This document shows, piece after piece, positions 9,644 to 17,609 of a stretch of 64,000 bases of DNA. The notes beneath the pieces were generated by a model. It was not told the origin of the DNA. It saw only the letters and a program-made list of their open reading frames with translations, and ran no database searches. Source of the stretch: Mycobacterium deserti. Lineage in GTDB: Bacteria; Actinomycetota; Actinomycetes; Mycobacteriales; Mycobacteriaceae. The first letter of the stretch is position 1, and every line of letters begins with the position of its first letter. The stretch is taken from assembly GCF_025345615.1 (NCBI RefSeq), contig NZ_JAODWD010000001.1, positions 933,304-997,303 of the forward strand. The letters are read 5' to 3'. Position numbers and translations under genes: made by a program.

Positions 9644-10492
9644 CTGGCGGGGCGTGGCGCGGTCGTCGTGGGCGGGTCGCGCGGGGTCGGCCTGGCGGTC
9701 ACCGAACTGCTCGCCGAGCTCGGCGCCGGTGTGGTGATCAACGGTCGCGACTCCGAAGCTGTTTCCCAAGCGGTGCAACGCATCCCGCGATCCATCGGCC
9801 TGCCCGGGTCGCCCGCGAGCCCCGCGGTCGCTGACACGCTGATCGACACCTGCGTGCGGGAGTTCGGCCGCATCGACATCCTGGTCAACTGCGCAGGCAC
9901 CGCGGAACCGCCGGGGTCCTCGATCCTCAACGTCACATCGGCGCAGTTTCGTGACCTGCTCGACACGCATCTGGGCACGGTGTTCGAAACGTGCCGCGCC
10001 GCGGCACCGAAGATGGTCGCCCAGGGCGGCGGTGCGATCGTCAACACCAGTTCGTTCGCGTTCCTCGGCGACTACGGCGGCACCGGCTATCCGGCGGGCA
10101 AGGGCGCGGTCAACGGGTTGACGCTGGCGATCGCCGCCGAATTGAAACCGCAGGGCGTGCGCGCGAACGTCGTCTGCCCCGGGGCCAAGACCCGGCTGTC
10201 GACCGGGCCCGAATACGAGGCACACATCGTCGATCTGCACCGCCGCGGTCTGCTCGACGACATCAGCATGCAGGGGGCCTTGGACGCGGCGCCGGCCGAG
10301 TACGTCGCTCCGACCTACGCCTACCTGGCCAGCGACCGGGCCCGCGACATCACCGGCCGGATCTTCGTCGCAGCCGGCGGGTTCATCGGCGAGTTCGCCC
10401 GGCCCACCCCCACGATCCTGGCCTACCGGGACCATCACGACACCCCGCCGTGGTCGGTTGCTGAATTGCACGAGAAGGTCGGCGGTTCGTGA
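9644..10492 (+). CDS. SDR-family oxidoreductase with no standard start codon at its true N-terminus
   Basis: About 282 residues with the SDR fold: VVVGGSRGVG at the very N-terminus, VNCAG, a catalytic serine in NTSSF and YPAGK as YxxxK. The C-terminus ITGRIFVAAGGF is normal. The first ATG/GTG in frame (GTG 9668) would remove the beta-1 strand GAVVVGG that binds the cofactor. Translation must therefore begin upstream, at CTG 9644 or at ATT 9632, which overlaps the TAG stop of the KSI-like gene. The coordinate given is a compromise. Coupled translation from the previous gene is likely. The reaction is unknown. Confidence 0.75.
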   Translation: MAGRGAVVVGGSRGVGLAVTELLAELGAGVVINGRDSEAVSQAVQRIPRSIGLPGSPASPAVADTLIDTCVREFGRIDILVNCAGTAEPPGSSILNVTSAQFRDLLDTHLGTVFETCRAAAPKMVAQGGGAIVNTSSFAFLGDYGGTGYPAGKGAVNGLTLAIAAELKPQGVRANVVCPGAKTRLSTGPEYEAHIVDLHRRGLLDDISMQGALDAAPAEYVAPTYAYLASDRARDITGRIFVAAGGFIGEFARPTPTILAYRDHHDTPPWSVAELHEKVGGS

Positions 10493-10573
10493 ACCATCGG
10501 GCAAATTGAGCTCTCCCTGAGAAACGCCTGACAAATGCAGACATAGCGACGCACAGCTAATACACTCGCCCGC

Positions 10574-11215
10574 ATGGTGCCAGCGACCCCGAGGCGGGGC
10601 AGGTCGTTAGCTGAACGGGCTGCGGCTGAAGCCTTCGCGTACGTCATGCATCGCTGTCGGGTGCGCCAGCACGAACTCGCGGCAGAAGCCTGGATCCAGG
10701 CGACCGGCCGACCCGTCGCCGGGGGCACCAGTCGCGAGGTCGTGCGCCGGTACCGGGTGGCGCCGCCGTTCTGGGCGGTGACCGTCGAGATCGACGAACC
10801 GGTGCCGACGGGCTACGGCGTCAACGCCCACGCCGTGGTGATCAGATACGCCCAGCGCGATATTCCGCTGAGTACCGAAGCCGACGGCTTCACCTCGGTG
10901 CGCACCGAGTTCGGTCCGGGCTGCCGAGATCTGCTCGGGAGGGCGTCGACGGCGTTTCCGGCGTTTCTCTGCGAAACGGTGCCTCCGGCGCAAGCGCAGG
11001 AGGTGGCCGGCACCTATCTCATCGACGCGGCGCTCTCGCAGGCCGAGGGACGCGGTCCGCTCCTCACGACATCTGCCAGCGCCACACCCCAACGCGGTGC
11101 CGCGGTCAGCTTCCTGGAATGCTCGTCAGCATGGCGACCGTCTTCACCAAGATCATCAACGGGGAGATCCCCGGCCGGTTCGTCTACGAAGACGACGACA
11201 TCGTCGCTTTCCTGA
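10574..11215 (+). CDS. uncharacterised protein running into the HIT gene
   Basis: A 213-residue reading frame from ATG 10574. The first 180 residues look genuine and soluble (for example [17 protein letters not shown] and [13 protein letters not shown]). The last 28 residues are an S/T/R-rich tail encoded in a second frame of the HIT gene, which it overlaps by 85 bases. Such a tail suggests that the original stop was lost or that a frameshift lies near 11110. No family was recognised. An 81-base gap with a TAATAC-like -10 box at 10558-10563 precedes it. Confidence 0.55.
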   Translation: MVPATPRRGRSLAERAAAEAFAYVMHRCRVRQHELAAEAWIQATGRPVAGGTSREVVRRYRVAPPFWAVTVEIDEPVPTGYGVNAHAVVIRYAQRDIPLSTEADGFTSVRTEFGPGCRDLLGRASTAFPAFLCETVPPAQAQEVAGTYLIDAALSQAEGRGPLLTTSASATPQRGAAVSFLECSSAWRPSSPRSSTGRSPAGSSTKTTTSSLS

Positions 11216-11535
11216 CGATCGCGCCCATCACCCAAGGGCACACGCTCGTGGTGCCGCGGGCCGAAATCGACAACTGGCAGGACATCGAGCCCGCCGTGTT
11301 CGGCCGGGTCATGGAGGTTTCGCAGCTCATCGGTAGGGCGGTGTCCAAAGCATTCGGTGTCGAGCGGGCCGGCGTGATCATCGCCGGGCTCGAGGTGCCA
11401 CATCTGCACGTGCATGTGTTCCCGGCGCGTGATCTGTCAGACTTCGGATTCGCCAACGCCGACCAAAACCCTTCGCAGGAGTCGCTCGACGAGGCACAGG
11501 CCAAAATCAAAGCGGCCCTTGCCGATCTGGCCTAA
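11131..11535 (+). CDS. HIT-family nucleotide-binding protein (Rv0759c-like)
   Basis: A 134-residue histidine-triad protein: an N-terminal [20 protein letters not shown] segment, the HTLVVPR strand and the active-site triad HLHVHVF near residue 92. HIT proteins hydrolyse or transfer nucleotides from AMP/GMP conjugates. ATG 11131 fits the family's N-terminus; an in-frame ATG lies at 11119. The 5' end is covered by the end of the preceding reading frame, and the 3' end overlaps phoR by four bases tail to tail. Confidence 0.9.
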   Translation: MATVFTKIINGEIPGRFVYEDDDIVAFLTIAPITQGHTLVVPRAEIDNWQDIEPAVFGRVMEVSQLIGRAVSKAFGVERAGVIIAGLEVPHLHVHVFPARDLSDFGFANADQNPSQESLDEAQAKIKAALADLA

Positions 11536-12962
11536 ACCTGTGCGGGCGCCTCGGCGATCCGCGGCAGGCTGACCCTGAATCGACACCCCTGTCCCGGCGC
11601 GGTGGCGACGCTGACCGAACCGCCGTGCGCACCCACCAATGAGTCCACGATCGACAGACCAAGGCCGGTGCCGCCGCTGGCCCTCGTCCGTGACGTGTCG
11701 GCGCGGTAGAACCGCTCGAACACCCGGTTGGCGTCCTCTGTGGTCATGCCCGGCCCCTCGTCGCAGACCTCGAGCACCGCTTGGTCGTCGTCGGTTCCGA
11801 CCCGCACAGTGACGCCCGCGCTCTCCGGAGTGTGCTGTAGCGCATTGCCCATCAGATTTCCGAGCACCTGACGTAGCCGGGCCTCATCGCCCAGCACCTC
11901 CGGTGTGCCCGGTCCGTCGAAGACCTCCATGGCGATCGTGCGCTGCGGGGCGATCGACTGTGCATCGTGCACGGCGTCGCTGGCCAGCGCCAGCAGATCG
12001 ACTCGACGCCGTTCCAGTGGGCGTTGAGCGTCCAGCCGCGCCAGCAGAAGCAAATCTTCAACGAGCAGCCCCATCCGGCTGGACTCGCTCTCGATGCGGT
12101 TCATCAACATCTCGACGTCACTGGCGGCGCCCTGGCGGTACAGCTCCGCGAAGCCGCGGATGGTGGTCAGTGGCGTGCGCAATTCGTGACTGGCGTCGGT
12201 GATGAAGCGGCGCATGCGCTCCTCCGAGCGGCGGGCCTGCTCGGCCGACGACTCCGAGGCCGCCATCGCGTGTTGGATTTGGGCGAGCATCCCGTTGAGC
12301 GCCAACGAGAGTCGGCCCACTTCCGTGCGCGGGTCGCGCTCGGGAACACGTCGGTCGAACTGCCCCGCGGCGATCGCCGCCGCGGTCCGCTCCACTTCGA
12401 CCAGCGGCCGCAGGCTGCGATGCACCACCGCGTAACCGGCGACCCCGAGCACCAGAAGCACCGCGGTCCCGATGCCCACCTGCGCGTAGCTCAGCGCCCG
12501 CACGGTGGTCTGCACGTCGGACAGGTCGATCGCGACGGTGGTGAGCTCGCCGCGCGGGCCCCGCACGGTCACCGCCCGCCACTGGACCGAAGAGTTGTCG
12601 ACCGAGCCGATGGTGACCGGCGTCGACCCGACGTCGTTGTCCGCGGGCAGCGCGGGTTCGGCCTCGCGATCGTTGATCGCCGTCCACGCGCGGCCGTCCG
12701 GGCCGACTCCCCTGACATAGAAGTTCGACGGCGGGCGGGCCGGGCTGGGCCCCTCGATCGGCATGGCAGGCGGCGTGTGCGGCGCCTGGGCCCAGCCGCG
12801 CGACGCGTCGAGCAAGGTTTCGTCGACCCGGTTGATAAGGGTGTGCCGCAGGATCGAGGTGACGGCGATTCCGGATGCAAGCAGCCCGCAGGCCACCAGC
12901 ACCAGGGTGGCGGCCACCAGGCCGACCCGCAGCGGTATGCCTCGTCGACTCAGGCGCGCCAT
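11532..12962 (-). CDS. phoR: sensor histidine kinase PhoR
   Basis: A 476-residue membrane kinase. Segments in order: a first membrane helix near residues 13-35 ([19 protein letters not shown]), an extracytoplasmic sensor domain, a second helix near 160-180, HAMP, the phospho-acceptor box [16 protein letters not shown], the N-box [11 protein letters not shown], and the G-boxes DEGPGM and [10 protein letters not shown]. It lies 42 bases downstream of phoP in the same direction, so both are co-expressed. PhoPR controls envelope lipids, pH adaptation and secretion in mycobacteria (established). It is complete. Confidence 0.96.
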   Translation of the reverse strand: MARLSRRGIPLRVGLVAATLVLVACGLLASGIAVTSILRHTLINRVDETLLDASRGWAQAPHTPPAMPIEGPSPARPPSNFYVRGVGPDGRAWTAINDREAEPALPADNDVGSTPVTIGSVDNSSVQWRAVTVRGPRGELTTVAIDLSDVQTTVRALSYAQVGIGTAVLLVLGVAGYAVVHRSLRPLVEVERTAAAIAAGQFDRRVPERDPRTEVGRLSLALNGMLAQIQHAMAASESSAEQARRSEERMRRFITDASHELRTPLTTIRGFAELYRQGAASDVEMLMNRIESESSRMGLLVEDLLLLARLDAQRPLERRRVDLLALASDAVHDAQSIAPQRTIAMEVFDGPGTPEVLGDEARLRQVLGNLMGNALQHTPESAGVTVRVGTDDDQAVLEVCDEGPGMTTEDANRVFERFYRADTSRTRASGGTGLGLSIVDSLVGAHGGSVSVATAPGQGCRFRVSLPRIAEAPAQV

Positions 12963-13004
12963 CTGTGCATTGTCAGTTATTTCGTCAACTCTTCGAGTCG
13001 GCGC

Positions 13005-13724
13005 TCATCGCGGCTCACGCAGCACATAGCCGACACCGCGCAACGTGTGCAGCAGGCGCCTGTCGCCGGTGTCGATCTTGCGGCGGAGATAGGACACGTA
13101 GGACTCGACGACGTTGACGTCACCGCCGAAATCGTAGCGCCACACGTGGTCCAGGATTTTGGGCTTGGACAGCACGGTCCCCGCGTTGATGATGAAGTAC
13201 CGAAGCAGCGTGAATTCCGTGGGAGACAACGACACTGGTTCGCCGGCCTTCCACACCTCGTGAGTGTCCTCGTCGAGTTCGATGTCGGCGAAGGACAGAC
13301 GCGAAGTCCGGGGCTCCTCGATACCGCGGCCGGTGCGTCGCAGGATCACCCGCAGTCGTGCCACGACCTCTTCGAGGCTGAAGGGTTTGGTCACGTAGTC
13401 GTCGCCGCCGAGGGTCAGCCCGGCGATCTTGTCCTGCAGCGAATCGCGGGCGGTCAGGAACAGCGCGGGCGAGTCGATACCGTCGGCGCGCATCCGGCGC
13501 AGGACCCCGAACCCGTCCATGCCGGGCATCATCACGTCGAGGATCACGGCGTCCGGGCGCACCTCGCGGGCCTTGTCCAGGGCGGAGGGCCCGTTCGACG
13601 CGGTATGGACCTCGAACCCCTGGAACTTCAGGCTCACCGAGAGGAGCTCGACGATGTTGGTCTCGTCGTCGACGACGAGGACCCTGGCCTCTGGGGTGTT
13701 ATCCGGTAGTGCAGCCATCGCCAT
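13005..13724 (-). CDS. phoP: response regulator PhoP
   Basis: A 239-residue OmpR/PhoB-type regulator, very close to M. tuberculosis PhoP from memory. The receiver domain shows VLVVDDETNIVELLSVSLKF, the phospho-acceptor aspartate in VILDVMMPGMDG and the switch lysine in YVTKPFSLEE. The winged-helix domain has LSPTEFTLLRYF and DVNVVESYVSYLRRKID. ATG 13724 gives the family length; the frame stays open upstream without homology. A second ATG is at 13718. Upstream lies a direct repeat resembling the PhoP box, consistent with autoregulation. Confidence 0.97.
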   Translation of the reverse strand: MAMAALPDNTPEARVLVVDDETNIVELLSVSLKFQGFEVHTASNGPSALDKAREVRPDAVILDVMMPGMDGFGVLRRMRADGIDSPALFLTARDSLQDKIAGLTLGGDDYVTKPFSLEEVVARLRVILRRTGRGIEEPRTSRLSFADIELDEDTHEVWKAGEPVSLSPTEFTLLRYFIINAGTVLSKPKILDHVWRYDFGGDVNVVESYVSYLRRKIDTGDRRLLHTLRGVGYVLREPR

Positions 13725-13768
13725 CCCGTCAATGTCCACCGCTTCGCTTGGAGTAATCCTGCAGGAAG

Positions 13769-13786
13769 CCTGTGCACTTGCTGTGA
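13769..13786. promoter_or_regulatory. candidate PhoP box: CCTGTGC-N4-GCTGTGA direct repeat
   Basis: Two heptamers separated by four bases; the second is an exact GCTGTGA and the first matches it at five of seven positions. The known M. tuberculosis PhoP consensus is two such heptamers in direct orientation with a 4-base gap. It lies 45 bases upstream of phoP and 33 bases upstream of the divergent repeat-protein gene, so it could regulate both. Confidence 0.6.
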
Positions 13787-13818
13787 GTTTGAACTTCCCG
13801 ACTTCATAGACTGAGGAG

Positions 13819-14523
13819 ATGAATCTCGGCAAAGCCCTGACTGACCTGGCCACTGCGCCGGTGCGCGTCGGCCTGGCGGTCGCGGACGCCGGTCTCGACG
13901 TCGCCAACAGCGCACTGGGAAGGGCCAGGACGGGGTCCGGTTCGGTGGCCCACATGCTGGGCATCGACGACGCGGTCGTGCGGGCGAACCGCCTGGCCAG
14001 GCTGATGGACGAGGATCAGCCGCTGGGCCGCGCGTTAGCACCGGACGGTCCGCTGGATCGGCTGCTGCAGCCGGGCGGGGTGGTCGACAGGCTGACGGCG
14101 CCGGGCGGAGTGCTGGATCGGTTGACGCAGGAGGACGGCGGGCTGATGCGCGCGATCGAGCCCGGCGGGCTGGTCGACCAACTGCTCGACGACGACGGCC
14201 TGATCGAACGGGTACTGGCCGAGGACGGCCTTGCCGATCGGCTGCTGGCCGAGGGCGGACTGGTCGACAAGTTGACCGCGCGCAACGGGCCGCTCGAGCA
14301 GTTGGCTGACGTGGCCGACACCTTGAACCGGTTGGCTCCGGGATTGGAGGCGCTGGAGCCGACGATCGAAGCGCTGCGCGAGGCAGTCATCGTGCTGAGC
14401 CAGGTGGTCAATCCGCTGAGCAACATCGCCGACCGCATCCCGTTCCCGGGGCGCCGGCCGCGCAGCACCCGCTCATCGACGCGACCGGTGCCCTCGCAGC
14501 GGGTGATCGAACCAAACGAGTGA
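13819..14523 (+). CDS. decapeptide-repeat protein divergent from phoP (Rv0756c-like)
   Basis: A 234-residue soluble protein with no signal peptide. Residues 76-165 consist of nine head-to-tail 10-residue units of the pattern (D/G)G-(L/V)-hydrophobic-(D/E)-R-(L/V)-x-A-(E/P), as in DGPLDRLLQP and GGVLDRLTQE. The repeats should form short amphipathic helices separated by a glycine turn. A longer helix (VADTLNRLAPGLEALEPTIE) and a basic tail follow. Its position opposite phoP matches the conserved Rv0756c slot. Function unknown; it may be under PhoP control through the box at 13769-13786. Confidence 0.85.
   Translation: MNLGKALTDLATAPVRVGLAVADAGLDVANSALGRARTGSGSVAHMLGIDDAVVRANRLARLMDEDQPLGRALAPDGPLDRLLQPGGVVDRLTAPGGVLDRLTQEDGGLMRAIEPGGLVDQLLDDDGLIERVLAEDGLADRLLAEGGLVDKLTARNGPLEQLADVADTLNRLAPGLEALEPTIEALREAVIVLSQVVNPLSNIADRIPFPGRRPRSTRSSTRPVPSQRVIEPNE
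14044..14313 (+). repeat. nine in-frame 30-bp tandem repeats encoding decapeptides
   Basis: Nine consecutive 30-base units inside the gene at 13819-14523. They are degenerate at the DNA level but regular in the protein, with a Gly at position 2 and an acidic residue then Arg/Gln/Lys at positions 5-6 in most units. Unit boundaries fall at 14044, 14074 and so on to 14284. Confidence 0.8.
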
Positions 14524-14525
14524 CG

Positions 14526-14855
14526 TCAGTCGCTCGCCTCGAGGTTCTCGACGGCAGCGGAGATGTCTTCGGGAGCAGGTGGCTGTCCGTCAGGCTGCCA
14601 CTTCTGCAGTAGAAGCACGGCAGCGCCGCGCAGCATGCGGACGTAGTCGTCGACGTTGTCACTCTTCTTGTACGACTCGATGCGGCTGGCCACCTCGGGT
14701 GTCAGCGGTTTGAGCGACGTCGCGATCGACATGCCCAGGCTGCCCTCGGTGCCCGCGCTCTGGTCGAGGAGGGTCAGCAGCCTTTCGACTTCGGGTCGCG
14801 CCAACGTGGGATACACGTGCGGTAAATCGGAGAGCAGATCGTCCTTGACGCTCAA
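14526..14855 (-). CDS. small helical protein of unknown function
   Basis: A 109-residue, mainly helical soluble protein beginning MSVKDDLLSDLPHVYPTL and ending in an acidic AAVENLEASD tail. No domain recognised. It is convergent with the decapeptide-repeat gene (gap of two bases), and its promoter side faces the tRNA-Thr gene 70 bases away. No signal peptide or membrane helix is visible. Codon use is like that of its neighbours, so it is probably a real chromosomal gene. Confidence 0.75.
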   Translation of the reverse strand: MSVKDDLLSDLPHVYPTLARPEVERLLTLLDQSAGTEGSLGMSIATSLKPLTPEVASRIESYKKSDNVDDYVRMLRGAAVLLLQKWQPDGQPPAPEDISAAVENLEASD

Positions 14856-14925
14856 CAGCCGACCGCCTTTCTGGTTCGGGCACCAGATTGCCCAGACGGC
14901 CGACCCGATAAACTCAGGCCCGCAG

Positions 14926-15000
14926 GCCTCCTTAGCTCAGTGGTAGAGCAACGCTCTTGTAAAGCGTAGGTCGTCAGTTCAATCCTGACAGGGGGCTCCA
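14926..15000 (+). tRNA. tRNA-Thr (anticodon TGT)
   Basis: The acceptor arm GCCTCCT pairs with AGGGGGC, D-arm TAGCTCAGTGGTAGAGC is canonical, the anticodon stem ACGCT/AGCGT closes the loop CTTGTAA with anticodon TGT, and the T-arm carries GTTCAATCC. The discriminator base is T and CCA is encoded (14998-15000). It reads ACA threonine codons. A decayed HNH gene begins 45 bases downstream. Confidence 0.96.
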
Positions 15001-15044
15001 GTTCGAGAGCGGCTGTGTCGGTACAGGGTCGTAGCGTTTTAGAC

Positions 15045-15357
15045 GTGAGACAGTGCCGCGGCTGTGGTGCCGAACTCTCGAAGCGCAGCCAGAGGCTCTA
15101 CTGCGGCAATGCATGTCAGGCGGCGGTCCGGCGCGAGCTGAGTACAAGACGTTGGCTCGAATCCGGTGAGGCGCGGATCGACGGCCACGATGGCCATTAC
15201 ATTCGCCAGTACGTCTTCGACGCCCAGGCGGGTTGCTGCGCGATCTGCGGGGGAACGAACGAGTGGCTTGGCCTGCCGCTGGCCTTCGTGTTGGAGAAAC
15301 CGCGGCAACGGGCGCCACTTCCGCCGACGGCGCTATGCCGATGGCCAGTCGTACTGA
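15045..15357 (+). pseudogene. HNH endonuclease-type gene with an internal deletion and frameshift
   Basis: The 5' part, from GTG 15045, encodes two zinc-binding clusters (CRGCGAEL...LYCGNAC and CCAICGGTNEWLGLPLAFVL) typical of small actinobacterial HNH proteins. In intact relatives the FVL strand is followed by HxDG and a second CPNC pair. Here those are absent: near 15294-15297 the sequence jumps to RNRGNGRHFRRRRYADGQSY, the usual basic C-terminus, in the +1 frame, ending at TGA 15357. About 30-35 codons therefore seem lost by an out-of-frame deletion that removed the nuclease histidines. The family alignment is from memory. Confidence 0.65.
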
Positions 15358-15366
15358 TCGGGCACC

Positions 15367-15540
15367 TCAGACCTGCGGCACCCACGTTTCGCCGGACGTG
15401 CAATGAGCAGAGCAGCGCTGCTCGTACTGAGTGCGGCAGCGCTGGCCTGACTCCTCGCGGCTCACGGTGATGATGGACTTGATCTGCAGGGGCGCGCGGC
15501 AGTGGGGGCAGAGCTGATAGGAGTCGGCAGCATCAATCAC
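15367..15540 (-). CDS. 57-residue Cys-rich small protein, possible zinc ribbon
   Basis: A short reading frame starting at GTG 15540 with a strong GAAGGAGG ribosome site nine bases upstream (15550-15557). It has five cysteines and one histidine arranged C11-x2-C14, C35, C43 and H46-C47, a plausible zinc-binding set. It lies antisense and immediately beyond the truncated HNH gene and diverges from the F420-type protein at 15683. No family recognised. The good ribosome site and cysteine spacing argue that it is real; length and lack of known relatives argue caution. Confidence 0.5.
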   Translation of the reverse strand: MIDAADSYQLCPHCRAPLQIKSIITVSREESGQRCRTQYEQRCSAHCTSGETWVPQV

Positions 15541-15682
15541 CGAAATCGTCCTCCTTCAGTGGCGTGACCGGCTCTACACACTGCACGGTCGGCGACCGCG
15601 ACCGCCACACCCCAAAGGGGGTAATCCACTCCTCCTGGTAGAACAGATCAATCCCGAAAGGGTGTCGACGCAGGGAGTGATC

Positions 15683-16189
15683 ATGGCCGACGCTGACGCC
15701 GCGGCGATCCGCGCCGAACGAGGCGACTGGATGCAAGAGCACCTCGCGATGTATCTCGATTCGGGGGGAGCTCAAGGCCACATCGTGGATTTGAGCTATG
15801 TCGGCGGCCGGGAGCTGACCACCCACTGCCTGATCAGGTACACCGGCCGCAAGTCGGGAAAGACGTACGTCAAGCCGCTCATCTACGGCAATGTCGCCGG
15901 CGAAGCCGTGATCGTCGCGTCCAAGGGCGGGGCCGACGAGCATCCGGAGTGGTACCTCAACATCCTCGCCAGCGAGACCATCGGCGTGCAGATCGCGACC
16001 CAGGCGTTCGAGGCCACGTGGCGCGAGCCGGAGGACACCGAACGGCACGAGGTGTGGGAGTACATGTGCCACCTCTACCCGCCGTATGTCTCGTACCAGC
16101 AGTCGACGAGCCGTCACATCCCGCTCGTGATGTTGACGCCGGTGCGAAGCACCGAGGTGTTCACGAGCCAGAAGCATCAGCTGCCATGA
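15683..16189 (+). CDS. deazaflavin (F420)-dependent nitroreductase-family protein (Ddn-like)
   Basis: A 168-residue protein of the split beta-barrel Ddn/DUF385 family: LIRYTGRKSGKTYVKPLIYG, then VIVASKGGADEHPEWYLNI, which are the family hallmarks for F420 binding. Members reduce quinones, nitro compounds or other enones using F420H2. ATG 15683 follows GGGAG with good spacing. Its stop overlaps the ATG of the SDR (ATGA), so both form a two-gene operon, probably reducing and oxidising the same lipophilic molecule. Confidence 0.9.
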   Translation: MADADAAAIRAERGDWMQEHLAMYLDSGGAQGHIVDLSYVGGRELTTHCLIRYTGRKSGKTYVKPLIYGNVAGEAVIVASKGGADEHPEWYLNILASETIGVQIATQAFEATWREPEDTERHEVWEYMCHLYPPYVSYQQSTSRHIPLVMLTPVRSTEVFTSQKHQLP

Positions 16190-17019
16190 GCGACGTCGTC
16201 ATCATCACCGGCGGGGCGGGCGGCATGGGTTCGGCGACAGCCCAGGTCGTCGGAACAAGCCACGCGGTCGTCCTGTGCGACGTCAGGCAGGACCGCCTCG
16301 ACGCAGTTGCCTGCGCACTCAAAGGCATTGACGTCACGGCGGTGAACTGCGACGTCACAGACCGGGCCGCGGTCGACGGACTGTTCGCGACCGCATCGGG
16401 CATCGGGCGGATCGCGGCCGTCATCCATACCGCCGGCGTGAGCCCGACCATGGGCGCCGCAGACTACGTCATGCGGACCAACGCGGTCGGCACCCTGAAC
16501 GTGAACGAGGCATTCCACCGCACTGCGGGCGACGGCGCGGCAATCGTCAACGTCGCGTCGATGGCTGCGCACATGCTGCCCGACGAAATGGTTCCTGATC
16601 AGCACTTTCCGCTGGCGTTCACCGACGAGGACGCTTTCATGGCGGCCATGCTGGCCGCGTGTGCGGTCGTGCCCGAAGAGTTCCGTTCCGGGATCGCTTA
16701 CGCCGTCAGCAAGAGCTTCGTGAAGTGGTACAGCACGTCGCAGTCGGAACGGTTCGGCCGCAACGGACTTCGCATCGTCTCCGTCTCACCGGGTTCCATT
16801 GAGACCGAGATGGGCAGGCTCGAGGCGGACGCGGGCGCCGGTGCGATGGTCGCCGACGCGGCGGTGCCACGGTGGGGCAAACCCGAGGAGATGGCCGACT
16901 TGTTGGCATTCTGCGCCAGCAGCAGGGCCGGCTACCTCACCGGCACCGACATCCTCAGCGACGGCGGCGTCGTCGCATCCATGCGCGAGCGGGCGCGGAT
17001 CGCCGCACAGAACGCCTAG
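16186..17019 (+). CDS. SDR-family oxidoreductase, partner of the Ddn-like protein
   Basis: A 277-residue SDR with ITGGAGGMGSA as cofactor motif, HTAGVSP in place of NNAG, the active-site serine in VASMA and YAVSK as YxxxK. A roughly 45-residue insert (from about residue 129) lies between Ser and Tyr, as in 3-alpha-hydroxysteroid dehydrogenase/carbonyl reductase types, so a steroid-like or other bulky substrate is possible. The start overlaps the stop of the F420-type gene. The end is followed by 140 bases without a clear gene. Confidence 0.86.
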   Translation: MSDVVIITGGAGGMGSATAQVVGTSHAVVLCDVRQDRLDAVACALKGIDVTAVNCDVTDRAAVDGLFATASGIGRIAAVIHTAGVSPTMGAADYVMRTNAVGTLNVNEAFHRTAGDGAAIVNVASMAAHMLPDEMVPDQHFPLAFTDEDAFMAAMLAACAVVPEEFRSGIAYAVSKSFVKWYSTSQSERFGRNGLRIVSVSPGSIETEMGRLEADAGAGAMVADAAVPRWGKPEEMADLLAFCASSRAGYLTGTDILSDGGVVASMRERARIAAQNA

Positions 17020-17159
17020 CCACGCGGCAGCATTTGCTCGATCTTGATGTATTCCCGGCCGTCCTGCGGCATCGTTATTGGGATCGGTAGCCAGCCCGAT
17101 GGCTTGCACTTGGCGCATTGGCGACGCCAACGAGGCGCGCCCAACGAAAGGAACCGACC

Positions 17160-17609
17160 TTGAAGCGACTCTCGCGATTTGCGACCGCGGTCGTGGTGGC
17201 CGGCGGTATGGCCGCCGCGGGTCTGGCAAGCGGCACAGGCACCGCGACGGCCCAGGGCCCCAGCTACAACGGCGGCAACTGTCCGCAGGGTATGACCTGT
17301 ACCCACTGGTGCCCCGGCGACCCCGTGCCACCCGGCAGCCAGGTCGTGCGCTGGGATTGGAACGTCTGCCACGACTGGTACTGGAACTCCGAAGGCATCG
17401 TCGATGTCATATCGAACACCATGTACCCGTGGTCCGGCGCGGCGCCGCATCCGGCCGCGCCGCCGCCTCCGCTCGTCGGCACTCCGCCCCCGCCGCTGCA
17501 GAAGCCCCCGGGCACTCCGTTCTGCAGCCCACGCGGAGCGCTCATCATCATCCCCCCGATCTGCGACGAGATCGGCGTTGACTGGCCGCCCGGGTCGGTG
17601 AGGCGCTAA
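17160..17609 (+). CDS. secreted proline-rich Cys-containing mycobacterial protein
   Basis: A 149-residue exported protein. TTG 17160 is chosen because AAAGGA lies seven bases upstream and a clean signal peptide follows (KRLSRF, a hydrophobic stretch, cleavage after ATAQ or ATA). The mature part holds six cysteines (CPQGMTCTHWCPG and others) that probably form disulfides, a WDW/WYW aromatic patch and a proline-rich stretch before the last cysteine pair. No enzymatic motif. It is convergent with the Dyp peroxidase (stops overlap by four bases). Confidence 0.78.
   Translation: MKRLSRFATAVVVAGGMAAAGLASGTGTATAQGPSYNGGNCPQGMTCTHWCPGDPVPPGSQVVRWDWNVCHDWYWNSEGIVDVISNTMYPWSGAAPHPAAPPPPLVGTPPPPLQKPPGTPFCSPRGALIIIPPICDEIGVDWPPGSVRR

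Noticed and set aside
13725..13964. N-terminal extension of PhoP
   Set aside because: It crosses the divergent gene start and the PhoP-box-like repeat; known PhoP proteins begin near 13724.
17016..17145. Minus strand short frame with CAKC and GREYIKIEQMLPRG
   Set aside because: No good start codon or ribosome site, and it covers the leader of the secreted protein gene; conservation could change this view.
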